From Phormidium tenue FACHB-886 (GTDB lineage: Bacteria; Cyanobacteriota; Cyanobacteriia; Elainellales; Elainellaceae), in assembly GCF_014764505.1 (NCBI RefSeq), contig NZ_JACXWX010000007.1, forward strand, positions 217,242-281,241: a stretch of DNA of 64,000 bases, read 5' to 3'. Below are positions 35,375-44,037 of the stretch, one piece after another; the stretch's first letter is position 1, and each line of letters begins with the position of its first letter. The translations under genes and the position numbers were made by a program. The notes below the pieces were generated by a model, which searched no databases, was not told where the DNA came from, and saw only the letters and a list, made by a program, of their open reading frames with translations.

Positions 35375-36844
35375 GTGGGAAACGGAGAAGGAAAGTTGGA
35401 ACAAAAGCCTGAAGTGAAGCAAGAGTCAGCCAAGGTAGATTCAGCGAAGCAAGATTCAGCTTCTAGCGGAACAACGAGCAGCGGAACAGGAAATGTTACC
35501 GTCCTCCTTCCGGCGCCCAAAGGCTTCGCGCCAACTTCCTTACCAGACAGCACTCGCCGCTTTCATCCAATGAAATGGCTGCTCCGTGGCGTGGTGTTTG
35601 GCGGAACAGCCATTGTTGCTGCCGCTGTTGGCACTATCACAGCTCTGACTACGCCACTGCCTGCTGCTGTCGCACCTCAGCATGCTCAGCCTCTTTCCCT
35701 GGATGACCTCTGGAAACAGGGTCTGCTGCATTACAAGATCGATCGCCCTGTCAACATCTTAGTAATGGGGATTGATTTGCCGCTTGACCTACCAGAAGAT
35801 GCCCCTGCCAACCAAGAAAACGTGTTTGCAGGTCGTAGCGACACAATGATGCTAGTCCGCATCGACCCTGAGCAGAATGTCGCTAATGTGCTATCGATTC
35901 CCAGAGATACACAGGTTGAGCTACCAGAGCAGGGAACCGACAAAATCAATTACGCCAATGTGATAGGCGGCTCAAAGCTAGCAGCGCAGGTCGTTAGTCA
36001 AAACTTAAACGGGGTGCCGATCGATCGCTACGTCCGGGTTAGCACAGGCGCGTTTCGAGAGATGATCAATCTAATTGGCGGTGTGCGGGTGTATGTCCCT
36101 GAAGACATGAAATATGATGACCAAACCCAGCGCCTTCACATTGATCTTAAGAAAGGCTGGCAAACCCTAAATGGCGAGCAGGCAGAGCAATTTGCTCGCT
36201 TCCGCGACGATGGCAACGGTGATATTGGACGAGTGCAGCGGCAGCAGCAGTTAATTCGGGCGCTCCGCGAAAAGTTAACCAATCCAGCGGTAATCGCCAA
36301 ATTGCCGCAGGCGATCGAGCTGTTTCAGAGATACATTGATACCAACCTATCCTCCGGAGAGATGCTGTCGCTGGTCAGCTTTGGGCTGAACCTCCAAAAA
36401 GACAGCTTTCACATGGTGATGTTGCCCGGACGCTTCAGTACGCCAGAAGAGTATGTGGCGAGCTATTGGCTGATGGATCAAACTGGCAAAGACCAGGTAA
36501 TGCAGGAATTTTTCGATATCAGCTCGGTGGCGGTACTAAGCCAGAACACCAACTTCAACGACGTGCGAATTGCTGTACAAAATGCCTCCCACGATCCAGA
36601 GCTAGGCAACCGGGTTGCATCTTATCTCCAGTCTCAAGGGTTCAGCAATGTTTATGTGATCGATGACTGGACTGAGCAGGAAGCCGAAACCCAAATTATT
36701 GTGCAGCGGGGCGATCTACAAGGTGCATCCAGGCTGCAACAGGTTCTAGAGGTGGGGCAGGTTGTTTCTGCCTCCACAGGCGATCTAGAATCTGATTTTA
36801 CGCTGCGAGTCGGGGAGGACTGGCAAGAGCGACCGGAAATTTGA
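35375..36844 (+). CDS. LCP (LytR-CpsA-Psr) family protein with LytR C-terminal domain
   Basis: This 489-residue membrane-anchored phosphotransferase joins undecaprenyl-linked glycans to peptidoglycan or another acceptor. A polar N-terminus (residues 1-65) precedes one membrane segment (about 70-92). The LCP domain (about 120-330) shows NILVMGID, SDTMMLVRIDPEQNVANVLSIPRDTQVELP, KINYANVIGG and FARFRDDGNGDIGRVQRQQQL, including the conserved Arg and Asp pocket residues. A LytR_C domain follows (about 395-470). The start GTG 35375 is the first possible start in the frame, and no close ribosome binding site is visible. It is divergent from the GDP-mannose gene, which suits a role in glycan transfer. 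Confidence 0.9.
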   Translation: MGNGEGKLEQKPEVKQESAKVDSAKQDSASSGTTSSGTGNVTVLLPAPKGFAPTSLPDSTRRFHPMKWLLRGVVFGGTAIVAAAVGTITALTTPLPAAVAPQHAQPLSLDDLWKQGLLHYKIDRPVNILVMGIDLPLDLPEDAPANQENVFAGRSDTMMLVRIDPEQNVANVLSIPRDTQVELPEQGTDKINYANVIGGSKLAAQVVSQNLNGVPIDRYVRVSTGAFREMINLIGGVRVYVPEDMKYDDQTQRLHIDLKKGWQTLNGEQAEQFARFRDDGNGDIGRVQRQQQLIRALREKLTNPAVIAKLPQAIELFQRYIDTNLSSGEMLSLVSFGLNLQKDSFHMVMLPGRFSTPEEYVASYWLMDQTGKDQVMQEFFDISSVAVLSQNTNFNDVRIAVQNASHDPELGNRVASYLQSQGFSNVYVIDDWTEQEAETQIIVQRGDLQGASRLQQVLEVGQVVSASTGDLESDFTLRVGEDWQERPEI

Positions 36845-36973
36845 AGGATGAGGGGAAGCAGTCGGGTTGCGGGTGCTGTTAATGTATTCAGCAGGCACAG
36901 CGAGTGATTCGAAAGATCAACGGCACATCTAGACTATTACCGCTCCTCTCTGCAGAACAAAGGAGGAGGACAG

Positions 36974-37543
36974 ATGAATCAGAGCGAACTGGAACTTGTT
37001 GCACGGCACTCCGGCTCTAAGCCGATCGTTTCCCTGAGGCTCCGAAAATTTTTGCTGCGTTGTTTGACTGTGCTGCTAGCCATTGGGCTAGCGTTGCTGT
37101 GGGTGATGCTGGACGCACGACCGGCGATCGCTCAAGATACTGTCAACTACAACAATGCCAACCTGAACGATCAGGACTTCTCCCATGCCAATCTGCACGC
37201 CAAGGCGTTTGTGTCGGCAGAAATGCGAAACGCCAACCTAGAGGGAGCAGATTTGGGCGCTGCCATTTTGACTAAAGCCGTGCTGCTGAATGCTAATCTG
37301 CGCGGGGCAGATTTGACCAATGCGCTGGTCGATCGGGTGTTCCTAATTGGGGCAGATTTGACCAATGCCATTCTGACGGGCGCAACTATGACCCGTACCA
37401 GCTTTCAAGATGTCACTATTACAGGGGCAGATTTTACCGATGCCATTCTCGATCGCTATGAGATCGCCCAAATTTGCCAGCGGGCAGAAGGGGTTAATCC
37501 AGTCACAGGGGTTTCTACAGCAGAGAGTTTGGGCTGCCGATAG
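36974..37543 (+). CDS. Exported pentapeptide-repeat protein
   Basis: This 189-residue protein starts with ATG 36974 after GGAGGAGGA. A basic N-terminus and a membrane segment or signal peptide (residues 27-50, ending RPAIA) precede about 20 pentapeptide repeats of the A(D/N)LXX type, which form a right-handed quadrilateral beta-helix. The last 35 residues contain a Cys pair, AQICQRAEG and SLGCR. Similar lumenal or periplasmic proteins are common in cyanobacteria; their function is largely unknown. Confidence 0.88.
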   Translation: MNQSELELVARHSGSKPIVSLRLRKFLLRCLTVLLAIGLALLWVMLDARPAIAQDTVNYNNANLNDQDFSHANLHAKAFVSAEMRNANLEGADLGAAILTKAVLLNANLRGADLTNALVDRVFLIGADLTNAILTGATMTRTSFQDVTITGADFTDAILDRYEIAQICQRAEGVNPVTGVSTAESLGCR

Positions 37544-37598
37544 TTGAAATGGGCGCGAACCCCTTACAGTGAATGCATTCCCCCTCTCAAACTCCAGC

Positions 37599-38606
37599 AT
37601 GGCAGAGCAGACTCCCCCCAATCGTTCTCATTCTTCAGAGACTGCCGCCCAGTTCCAGGCTTATCTAGAAGCACTGCACCAGAAATATCAGTCGCTTAAC
37701 GAAGGCAAAGTTGCGAACTACATCCCAGAACTGGCCAAGATGAACCCAGACTGGTTTGGCATTGCCGTTGCCACCGTGGATGGACAGATATTTAGCACAG
37801 GCGACGCCGACCAGCTTTTTACAATTCAGTCTATTTCTAAAGTGTTTGTGCAAGGGCTGGCGCTGGAAGATCATGGACGCGACTATTTTTTAACCAAAGT
37901 TGGCGTGGAGCCAACGGGCGAGGCCTTTAATTCAATTGTTTTAGACGAACGATCGAAGCGTCCCTACAACCCGATGGTAAATGCGGGCGCGATCGCCACC
38001 ACTAGCTTGATCAAAGGCTCAGGCCCGAGCGAGCGCCTCAACCGGATGCTGGACATGTTCCGGCGCTATATTGGACACGACTTGTACGTTGACATTTCAA
38101 CGTTCATGAGCGAGCGGACAACCGGCAATCGCAATCGGGCGATGGCATATTTGATGCACAACTTCGGCATGATTGATGCCCGCATCGAAGAAGCACTGGA
38201 TTTGTACTTTCAGCAATGTTCCATCATGGTGAGCTGCCGAGATCTGGCACTGATGGCAGCAACGTTAGCCAACTGGGGCGTGAACCCGCTGACGGGCGAT
38301 CGTGCCGTTGCCGCAGGCTATGTGCGAGACATCCTCAGCGTCATGTATACCTGTGGCATGTACAACTTTGCCGGAGAATGGGCTTATACCGTGGGGTTGC
38401 CCGCCAAAAGCGGCGTTTCTGGCGGCATTCTGGTGGTGGTTCCCAATCAAATTGGCATTGCTGTTTTTTCGCCTCTGCTAGACGAACGCGCTAACAGCGT
38501 CCGGGGCGTGAAAGTCTGCGAGGCGCTATCCGCTGACTTTGGGCTGCACCTGTTTGACGCTTCGATGGGCTGCCGCACTGTGGGTTCAGCTCCGCCCCTG
38601 CGCTGA
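37599..38606 (+). CDS. glsA: Glutaminase A
   Basis: This beta-lactamase-fold enzyme hydrolyses glutamine to glutamate and ammonia. ATG 37599 gives 335 residues; in-frame GTG 37569 would add 10. The catalytic Ser-x-x-Lys is in [10 protein letters not shown]. Further family blocks are [73 protein letters not shown] and [14 protein letters not shown]. No signal peptide, so it is cytoplasmic. A 16-bp tandem repeat and a stem-loop follow the stop codon. Confidence 0.94.
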   Translation: MAEQTPPNRSHSSETAAQFQAYLEALHQKYQSLNEGKVANYIPELAKMNPDWFGIAVATVDGQIFSTGDADQLFTIQSISKVFVQGLALEDHGRDYFLTKVGVEPTGEAFNSIVLDERSKRPYNPMVNAGAIATTSLIKGSGPSERLNRMLDMFRRYIGHDLYVDISTFMSERTTGNRNRAMAYLMHNFGMIDARIEEALDLYFQQCSIMVSCRDLALMAATLANWGVNPLTGDRAVAAGYVRDILSVMYTCGMYNFAGEWAYTVGLPAKSGVSGGILVVVPNQIGIAVFSPLLDERANSVRGVKVCEALSADFGLHLFDASMGCRTVGSAPPLR

Positions 38607-38634
38607 GGATTACCCCGCCTATTCGCTGCACTTG

Positions 38635-38714
38635 AAACCCAAAATACTTAAAACCCAAAATACTTAAAACCCAAAATACTTAAAACCCAAAATATTTAAA
38701 ACCCAAAATATTTA
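38635..38714 (+). repeat. Five tandem copies of a 16-bp unit
   Basis: AAACCCAAAATACTTA is repeated three times exactly and twice with C changed to T (AAACCCAAAATATTTA, the last copy ending in G or A variants). The array starts 28 bp after the glsA stop and runs into the stem-loop at 38714-38748. Copy number is likely variable between strains. Confidence 0.9.
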
Positions 38715-38748
38715 GTGAAAGCAGCCGGCAATGCCGACTGCTTTCACT
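38714..38748. terminator. Stem-loop between convergent glsA and DUF3352 gene
   Basis: AGTGAAAGCAG pairs with CTGCTTTCACT, and inside it CGGCA pairs with TGCCG. It sits 13 bp from the stop of the minus-strand gene, so it may terminate both transcripts. Confidence 0.65.
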
Positions 38749-38761
38749 AAAACTGTGATCC

Positions 38762-40432
38762 TTATTCACCCAAATGCACTGCTCCCCGCTGCCCGATCGT
38801 CTCTTTGCCATAGCTGGTTGCGCCTAGAGAGAGGGCTTGCTTCAGCAGACGGCTCAGCGGCGTGCGATCGATCAGCGGCGTGCGGCTGAGTGCCTGCTGC
38901 ACCACCGTTTGATCGACATAGAAATAGCCATCGTTGGGAGTTTCAAAGGGGGCGATTGCTGTTTGGAACTTGGCGCTTTTGAGCAGCGAGTCTTCTGGTG
39001 CCTGCAGCGCTTGGGCGATCGCCTCTAGCGAAGTCGCAAAAATCTCGTAGTCTTCTACAGCGGTATGCACCCCCTGCACCTGAGCATCTAGTGAAACTAA
39101 AGACTTGCCTGCTGTTTTGTGGCTGCGTGTCGAGAGCTTTGTCCAGGCAAAAATTTCTTGTGTGCCCAGCGGCGTCTCCAGCGGCAGAGCGCCGATCGTC
39201 ACGCCTTGGTCTTGGGCAATGGCATTCAGTTTATCTAGCCCCGCTACCAGATCAGGCGATCGACGGGTGGCAAACAGCCAGTCAGACTGGGAGCGATTCT
39301 CGGGATTCGGCAGCAAGGCGATCGCATAGTCGCCCGTCATCCAGCTCAGCAGATCGGGCAACGGCACTACCCATTGCTGCTGCAGTTGAGCGACAGGCTG
39401 CCGCAGCAGCTCCGTCAGATTCTCGTAGCCCGCCAGCCCTGTTTGCAGCTGCGTCCAGAACTGCTGTACGTCATTGCCTGCTGCCACAACCGTGCTAGCA
39501 GCGGGGACAAAACGCAAGGCATCGACCGGCGCCGAAAGGGTAGGTTTGGCAGGGGTAAGCGGGTTGTCAAGCGACGACAGCAGCAGCGTATCGGCAACCC
39601 ACCCGGTTGGTGTGCGGTCTAGCGTGGCAAGCAGGCGATCGTAAATGCGGAACTGGCTAGGAGATTCTGGCTTTCTGGTCAGCCAAGTAGAGAGCTGCGG
39701 CAAGTTCACGTAGGCAAAGCCCAGCGCATTTTCGGGCAAATTTTCGATCGCCTGCTGGTAGGCATCACTATCCGTAAGGCTTTGCCCCACCTGCACGGTA
39801 TTAATTGCATCGCGCAGCACTTTGGGCGAATTGGCAACCAGAACGATGCGATCGCTGACAACGGCAGTGGCTGTAGTGAGCGTTTGGGCTGACCGCTGAT
39901 AGGTGATCCGCACGCCTGCATACGTCTCGGTGATCCGATCTTTGGCTTTGGCGTGGCGCTGCCAGAACCGTTGCAAAGTTTGGCTGGCGAGGGTGCTGTC
40001 TTGGGGCGTGAAGGCGAACAGATAGCCCACCTGAGCGCCATTGCCACTGTCACGATCGACATCTGGCGTAGTAATTGCCAGCACCACCTGATCGCCAAGC
40101 CAAGGCTGAATATCGCGCTGATAGTTCAGCTGGGTGTCTACAAACAGGCTTTGCTGCCACTCTGCCCACTCCGATCGGCGCTGGCTACGCTGGCTCGCTG
40201 GAACAGACAGCAGATCTACTGACTCTAGCCGATCCGGGTTGACCCCCAGCGACACCACCAGCGGAGACTGTCGTGACACAAACAAAGCGGCTGCATCGAG
40301 CTGCGATCGCCCTAGCGTCTGCAGCTGCTCCACCGGACTATTTGCGGCAATCCAAACTGCCCCTGCTGCCGCTGCCGAGAGCAACACAAGGGCGATCGCT
40401 GCCAGAACAATCAAAAGAGAACGCAGCTTCAT
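38762..40432 (-). CDS. DUF3352 family protein
   Basis: This 556-residue protein has one N-terminal membrane segment or signal anchor (residues 3-30) and a long periplasmic domain. The blocks PLVVSLGVNPDRLES, DIQPWLGDQVVLAITTPD and ADGILLANSPKVLRDA-like (read here as IVLVANSPKVLRDAI) fit DUF3352, a family common in cyanobacteria and of unknown function. It is divergent from mltA with a 270-bp spacer. Confidence 0.82.
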   Translation of the reverse strand: MKLRSLLIVLAAIALVLLSAAAAGAVWIAANSPVEQLQTLGRSQLDAAALFVSRQSPLVVSLGVNPDRLESVDLLSVPASQRSQRRSEWAEWQQSLFVDTQLNYQRDIQPWLGDQVVLAITTPDVDRDSGNGAQVGYLFAFTPQDSTLASQTLQRFWQRHAKAKDRITETYAGVRITYQRSAQTLTTATAVVSDRIVLVANSPKVLRDAINTVQVGQSLTDSDAYQQAIENLPENALGFAYVNLPQLSTWLTRKPESPSQFRIYDRLLATLDRTPTGWVADTLLLSSLDNPLTPAKPTLSAPVDALRFVPAASTVVAAGNDVQQFWTQLQTGLAGYENLTELLRQPVAQLQQQWVVPLPDLLSWMTGDYAIALLPNPENRSQSDWLFATRRSPDLVAGLDKLNAIAQDQGVTIGALPLETPLGTQEIFAWTKLSTRSHKTAGKSLVSLDAQVQGVHTAVEDYEIFATSLEAIAQALQAPEDSLLKSAKFQTAIAPFETPNDGYFYVDQTVVQQALSRTPLIDRTPLSRLLKQALSLGATSYGKETIGQRGAVHLGE

Positions 40433-40702
40433 AAGGTCACACCATGCTTCAAACCAATGCCGTCGCCAAACTTAGTTTAGTATTGCAAGCCGCCTCAAAT
40501 TCTTGAAGAAGCAAAGCATTCCCAGCGAAATTTTGACAATTCCAAGACGATTCCAGCGTGGCACACAGCAGAAACCAGTACCTCGCATGATTAAGAATCG
40601 TCATAAACCGCCAGATTCCAGATGAGTTGTCGCTGTCCAACTGTGCTGCTAAACTGGTTGCTCGATTATCGGCTGATTCCAACGTTGCGCTATGTTTGCT
40701 CT

Positions 40703-41878
40703 ATGGTTCGATCGCTTCTCCTCTTCTGTCTGTCTTTGCTTGCCGCTTTGAGCTGTTCTGTGGGGTCTGTTCAGTCGCAGCAGGCAACCACCCCGGCAGG
40801 CGCAGTCCTCGTCCCGACGACGGCTCCAGCACTGGGGCTTGACGATCGGCTCTGGGGCACAGCTGGTAGCCCAGGAGATCGACAGGCAATGATTCGGGCA
40901 ATCGATCGATCTTTACAGTATTTAGAGAGTGGGTCAGCGGCGGCAGCCTATCGGCAATATCCCGTTTCAGCCTTTACGGTCGATCGAGTGTATCGCAGCT
41001 TGGAGCGGTTTCGGACGCTGGTGCAAACGGCGCGATCGCCAGAAGAACTGCAGGCAGCGGTACGGCAGGAGTTCGGCTTTTACCAGTCTGTGGGTAAAGA
41101 CGGGGAAGGCACGGTCAGCTTTACGGGCTACTTTGAGCCAACCTATCGGGCTAGCCTTGTGCCCACCCCAGAGTATCGCTATCCGCTCTATCGCCTGCCG
41201 CCAGACCTCAGCCAGTGGGGGCAACCCCAGCCCACTCGCGCTCAGCTAGAAGGAACAGACGGGCTTCAGGGCGCAAAAGGACGGCTGCGGGGGCTAGAGC
41301 TGGTGTGGCTGCGCGATCGCCTAGAGGCATATTTAGTACAGGTGCAGGGGTCAGCCCGCTTGCAGCTTACAGATAATAGCGTCCTCTCAGTGGGCGTGGC
41401 GGGGTACACCAATTATCCGTATACCAGCGTTGGGCGAGAGCTGGTCAATGCAGGCAAGTTTACGCTGGAAGAATTGACGCTTCCCAAGCTGATGCAATAC
41501 TTCCGAGACAACCCGGCTGACTTAGATCTCTACCTCCCCCGCAACAATCGGTTTGTGTTCTTTCGGGAAACCAACGGCGTACCCGCAACGGGTAGCCTTG
41601 GCGTTGCGGTCACGCCAGAACGATCGATCGCTACCGACAAATCCCTGATGCCGCCTGCAGCCCTAGCGCTGATTCAGACCCAGATGCCCACTGCCCAAAC
41701 CTCAGGGCAAATCACTCAGCAGTTAACCAGTCGCTTCGTGCTAGATCAAGATACAGGTGGGGCAATTCGAGGAGCGGGGCGAGTCGATATTTTCATGGGC
41801 ACAGGGGCGCAGGCAGGCGATCGGGCAGGGCTAATCAACAGCACAGGGCAGCTCTATTACCTCCTGCTAAGAGAGTAA
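40703..41878 (+). CDS. mltA: Membrane-bound lytic murein transglycosylase A
   Basis: MltA cleaves peptidoglycan glycan strands, forming 1,6-anhydro ends. ATG 40703 is chosen because it opens a signal peptide (MVRSLLLFCLSLLAALSCSVGSVQ); the frame is open further upstream without similarity. This gives 391 residues. Family blocks are TGYFEPTYRAS, LVWLRDRLEAYLVQVQGSARLQL, PRNNRFVFFRE and the 3D domain with catalytic Asp in VLDQDTGGAIRGAGRVDIFMGTG. The cysteine at LSC could be a lipidation site, although the lipobox is not classical. Confidence 0.92.
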   Translation: MVRSLLLFCLSLLAALSCSVGSVQSQQATTPAGAVLVPTTAPALGLDDRLWGTAGSPGDRQAMIRAIDRSLQYLESGSAAAAYRQYPVSAFTVDRVYRSLERFRTLVQTARSPEELQAAVRQEFGFYQSVGKDGEGTVSFTGYFEPTYRASLVPTPEYRYPLYRLPPDLSQWGQPQPTRAQLEGTDGLQGAKGRLRGLELVWLRDRLEAYLVQVQGSARLQLTDNSVLSVGVAGYTNYPYTSVGRELVNAGKFTLEELTLPKLMQYFRDNPADLDLYLPRNNRFVFFRETNGVPATGSLGVAVTPERSIATDKSLMPPAALALIQTQMPTAQTSGQITQQLTSRFVLDQDTGGAIRGAGRVDIFMGTGAQAGDRAGLINSTGQLYYLLLRE

Positions 41879-42026
41879 TAGGAGCACTACAGCCAAAAAA
41901 CATCTCACAAATCCACAATCCCAGATACGATCGATTCAGTTCTTGTGTTTTGGGGCATCTTGAAGAAAATCATTTTGGGAGCCGCAGAAATGCCAGTTGC
42001 AGAGTTGCCGTTTTCCGCCTGATCTT

Positions 42027-43925
42027 ATGGATGCAGCCCTTGATATCACCCTGCAGATCGCGATTACAGTGATTGCAGGCATTAGTGCGCAAGTTCTGGC
42101 AGACTATCTCAAAGTCCCCAGCATTGTTTTCCTACTCTTGTTTGGGATGCTGCTGGGCACCGATGGCTTTGGGGTGTTGCACCCTAACCTGCTGGGAACG
42201 GGGCTAGAGGTGATCGTCTCGCTGTCGGTGGCGCTAATTTTGTTTGAGGGTGGGCTAAACCTGGAGCTGCGGGAGTTGGGCAGAGTATCGGGGACACTGC
42301 GCAACCTGGTAACCTTTGGCTCTTTGATCACGCTATTGGGCGGCAGCATGGCAGCTCACTGGCTTAGCGAATTTCCTTGGGCGATTGCCTTTCTCTACGC
42401 TGCCTTGGTCGTGGTAACAGGTCCCACGGTGATTACGCCGCTGCTGAAGCAAGTCAAGGTCGATCGCCAAGTGGCAGCGCTGCTGGAAGGCGAAGGAGTC
42501 TTAATCGACCCGATGGGCGCGATTTTGGCAGTCGTGGTGCTAGATATCATTTTGAATGGCAACGCTGAGCCGCTATCGGTCGTTAGCGGTCTGCTGCTGC
42601 GCTTGGGAATTGGCGGCGGCATCGGGGCGATCGGCGGCTGGCTGCTCGGCTTTTTCCTGAAACAGGCACAAAAGCTCTCAGATGAGCTGAGAAATCTGGT
42701 CGTGCTGGCTGGCGTCTGGGGACTGTATAGCGTCGCCCAACTAATCCGCAGTGAGTCTGGGCTGATGACGATGGTGGTGGCAGGCATCGTGCTGGGCTCA
42801 TTTTCGCTACCCGAAGAACGGCTGCTGCGCCGCTTCAAAGGGCAGCTCACGATTCTGGCGGTGTCGGTGCTGTTTGTGCTGCTGGCGGCAGAGCTGTCGA
42901 TCGCCAGCATCGTGGCACTGGGCACGGGGGCACTGCTGACTGTGGCGGTAATAATGTTTGTTGTGCGCCCGATTAACGTGTGGATTTGCACCTGGAATAG
43001 CGATCTCAACTGGCGGCAAAAGCTGTTCCTATGCTGGGTCGCTCCCAGGGGGATCGTTTCGGCATCGGTGGCTTCGCTGTTTGCCATCCTGCTGACAGAG
43101 CAAGGGATCAACGGGGGCGCGTCGATTAAGGCGCTGGTGTTTCTGACGATTCTCTCTACGGTATTTCTACAAGGGCTGACGGCGGGCTGGGTGGCGCGCC
43201 TGCTGAGAATCACATCCACAGAGGCAACGGGGATTGTAATCGTTGGCTGTAGTCCACTCAGTTTGCTAATCGGCCGGCTATTCCGCGATCGGCAAGAATC
43301 GGTCGTGCTAATTGACACAGACGCTGATTCTTGTCGCCTTGCTGAACAAGAAGGCTTCAAAATTTTTTGCAGCAGCGCCCTCGATGCCAATGTGTTGGAA
43401 GAAGCTGGACTGGCTAAGGTGGGCACATTTCTAACAATGACCAACAACGGCGAAGTGAATCTGGTGCTTGCCCAATATGCCGTTGAAGAATTTCAGCCGC
43501 CCAGAGTGCTGGCAGTGTTCTCAGAACCGCAAGCCAGCAGTTCTCCTTCTCCCAAAGTGCAGCAAGCATTCGCACCGCAGGTTGCGCTGAAAACCTGGAA
43601 CGCCTATCTGAACGACCAAGCCATCAAGCTGGGTGAAACCACGCTGCGAGAAGACAGTTTTCAGCTCCAACAGGCTCACCTCAAAGCGCTGATTCGGTCT
43701 GAGGAACTGGTGCCGGTTCTGGTGGAACGGGAGGAGCAATTGACTGTAGCTTCCAGCACGGAAGAGTGGCAGGTGGGCGATCGAATTATTTACCTGCTGC
43801 ATGATCTCCGTCCAAAGCTGTTGCGGCAGCTTTCGGGCAGTAACAAGCTGCCGCTCTCGGTTGCGGAGAAGCTGCCCCGCGTTGAAGAAGTACCTATGGC
43901 AGTGTCGGCGGATTTTAGAGAATGA
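42027..43925 (+). CDS. CPA1-type cation:proton antiporter with TrkA-N-like C-terminus
   Basis: This 632-residue protein starts at ATG 42027 (MDAALDITLQ); an in-frame start at 41997 would add 10 residues. About 12 membrane segments lie between residues 5 and 395. Typical blocks are VALILFEGGLNLELREL, TGPTVITPLLKQVKVDRQVAALLEGEGVLIDPMGAILAVVVLD (the aspartate of the ion site in VLIDP) and APRGIVSASVASLF. A TrkA-N-like Rossmann domain starts near 410, but its glycine motif reads VGCSPLSLLIG instead of GxGxxG. An RCK-C-like end follows (VLVEREEQLTV...VGDRIIYLLHD). It exports Na+ or K+ for protons and resembles NhaP/NhaS-type antiporters. Confidence 0.88.
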   Translation: MDAALDITLQIAITVIAGISAQVLADYLKVPSIVFLLLFGMLLGTDGFGVLHPNLLGTGLEVIVSLSVALILFEGGLNLELRELGRVSGTLRNLVTFGSLITLLGGSMAAHWLSEFPWAIAFLYAALVVVTGPTVITPLLKQVKVDRQVAALLEGEGVLIDPMGAILAVVVLDIILNGNAEPLSVVSGLLLRLGIGGGIGAIGGWLLGFFLKQAQKLSDELRNLVVLAGVWGLYSVAQLIRSESGLMTMVVAGIVLGSFSLPEERLLRRFKGQLTILAVSVLFVLLAAELSIASIVALGTGALLTVAVIMFVVRPINVWICTWNSDLNWRQKLFLCWVAPRGIVSASVASLFAILLTEQGINGGASIKALVFLTILSTVFLQGLTAGWVARLLRITSTEATGIVIVGCSPLSLLIGRLFRDRQESVVLIDTDADSCRLAEQEGFKIFCSSALDANVLEEAGLAKVGTFLTMTNNGEVNLVLAQYAVEEFQPPRVLAVFSEPQASSSPSPKVQQAFAPQVALKTWNAYLNDQAIKLGETTLREDSFQLQQAHLKALIRSEELVPVLVEREEQLTVASSTEEWQVGDRIIYLLHDLRPKLLRQLSGSNKLPLSVAEKLPRVEEVPMAVSADFRE

Positions 43926-43956
43926 TTTGCTGCACGCAGGGGCTAAAACAAATATA

Positions 43957-43978
43957 AAAGCCCTGCGTGCAGGGCTTT
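43957..43978 (+). terminator. Terminator of the antiporter gene
   Basis: AAAGCCCTGC and GCAGGGCTTT form a 10-bp stem around GT, 31 bp after the stop codon; a second GCACGCAGGG lies just upstream and could pair alternatively. Confidence 0.7.
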
Positions 43979-44037
43979 CACAAAAGAATCTCAATTTAGG
44001 GGCGGAGTGCCATAACGGGGATGCCCCCGAGGTGTTA

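Noticed and set aside
42395..43447. 350-codon minus-strand frame inside the antiporter gene
   Set aside because: Ser/Thr/Pro-rich shadow of a high-GC membrane-protein gene; no domain and no start context.
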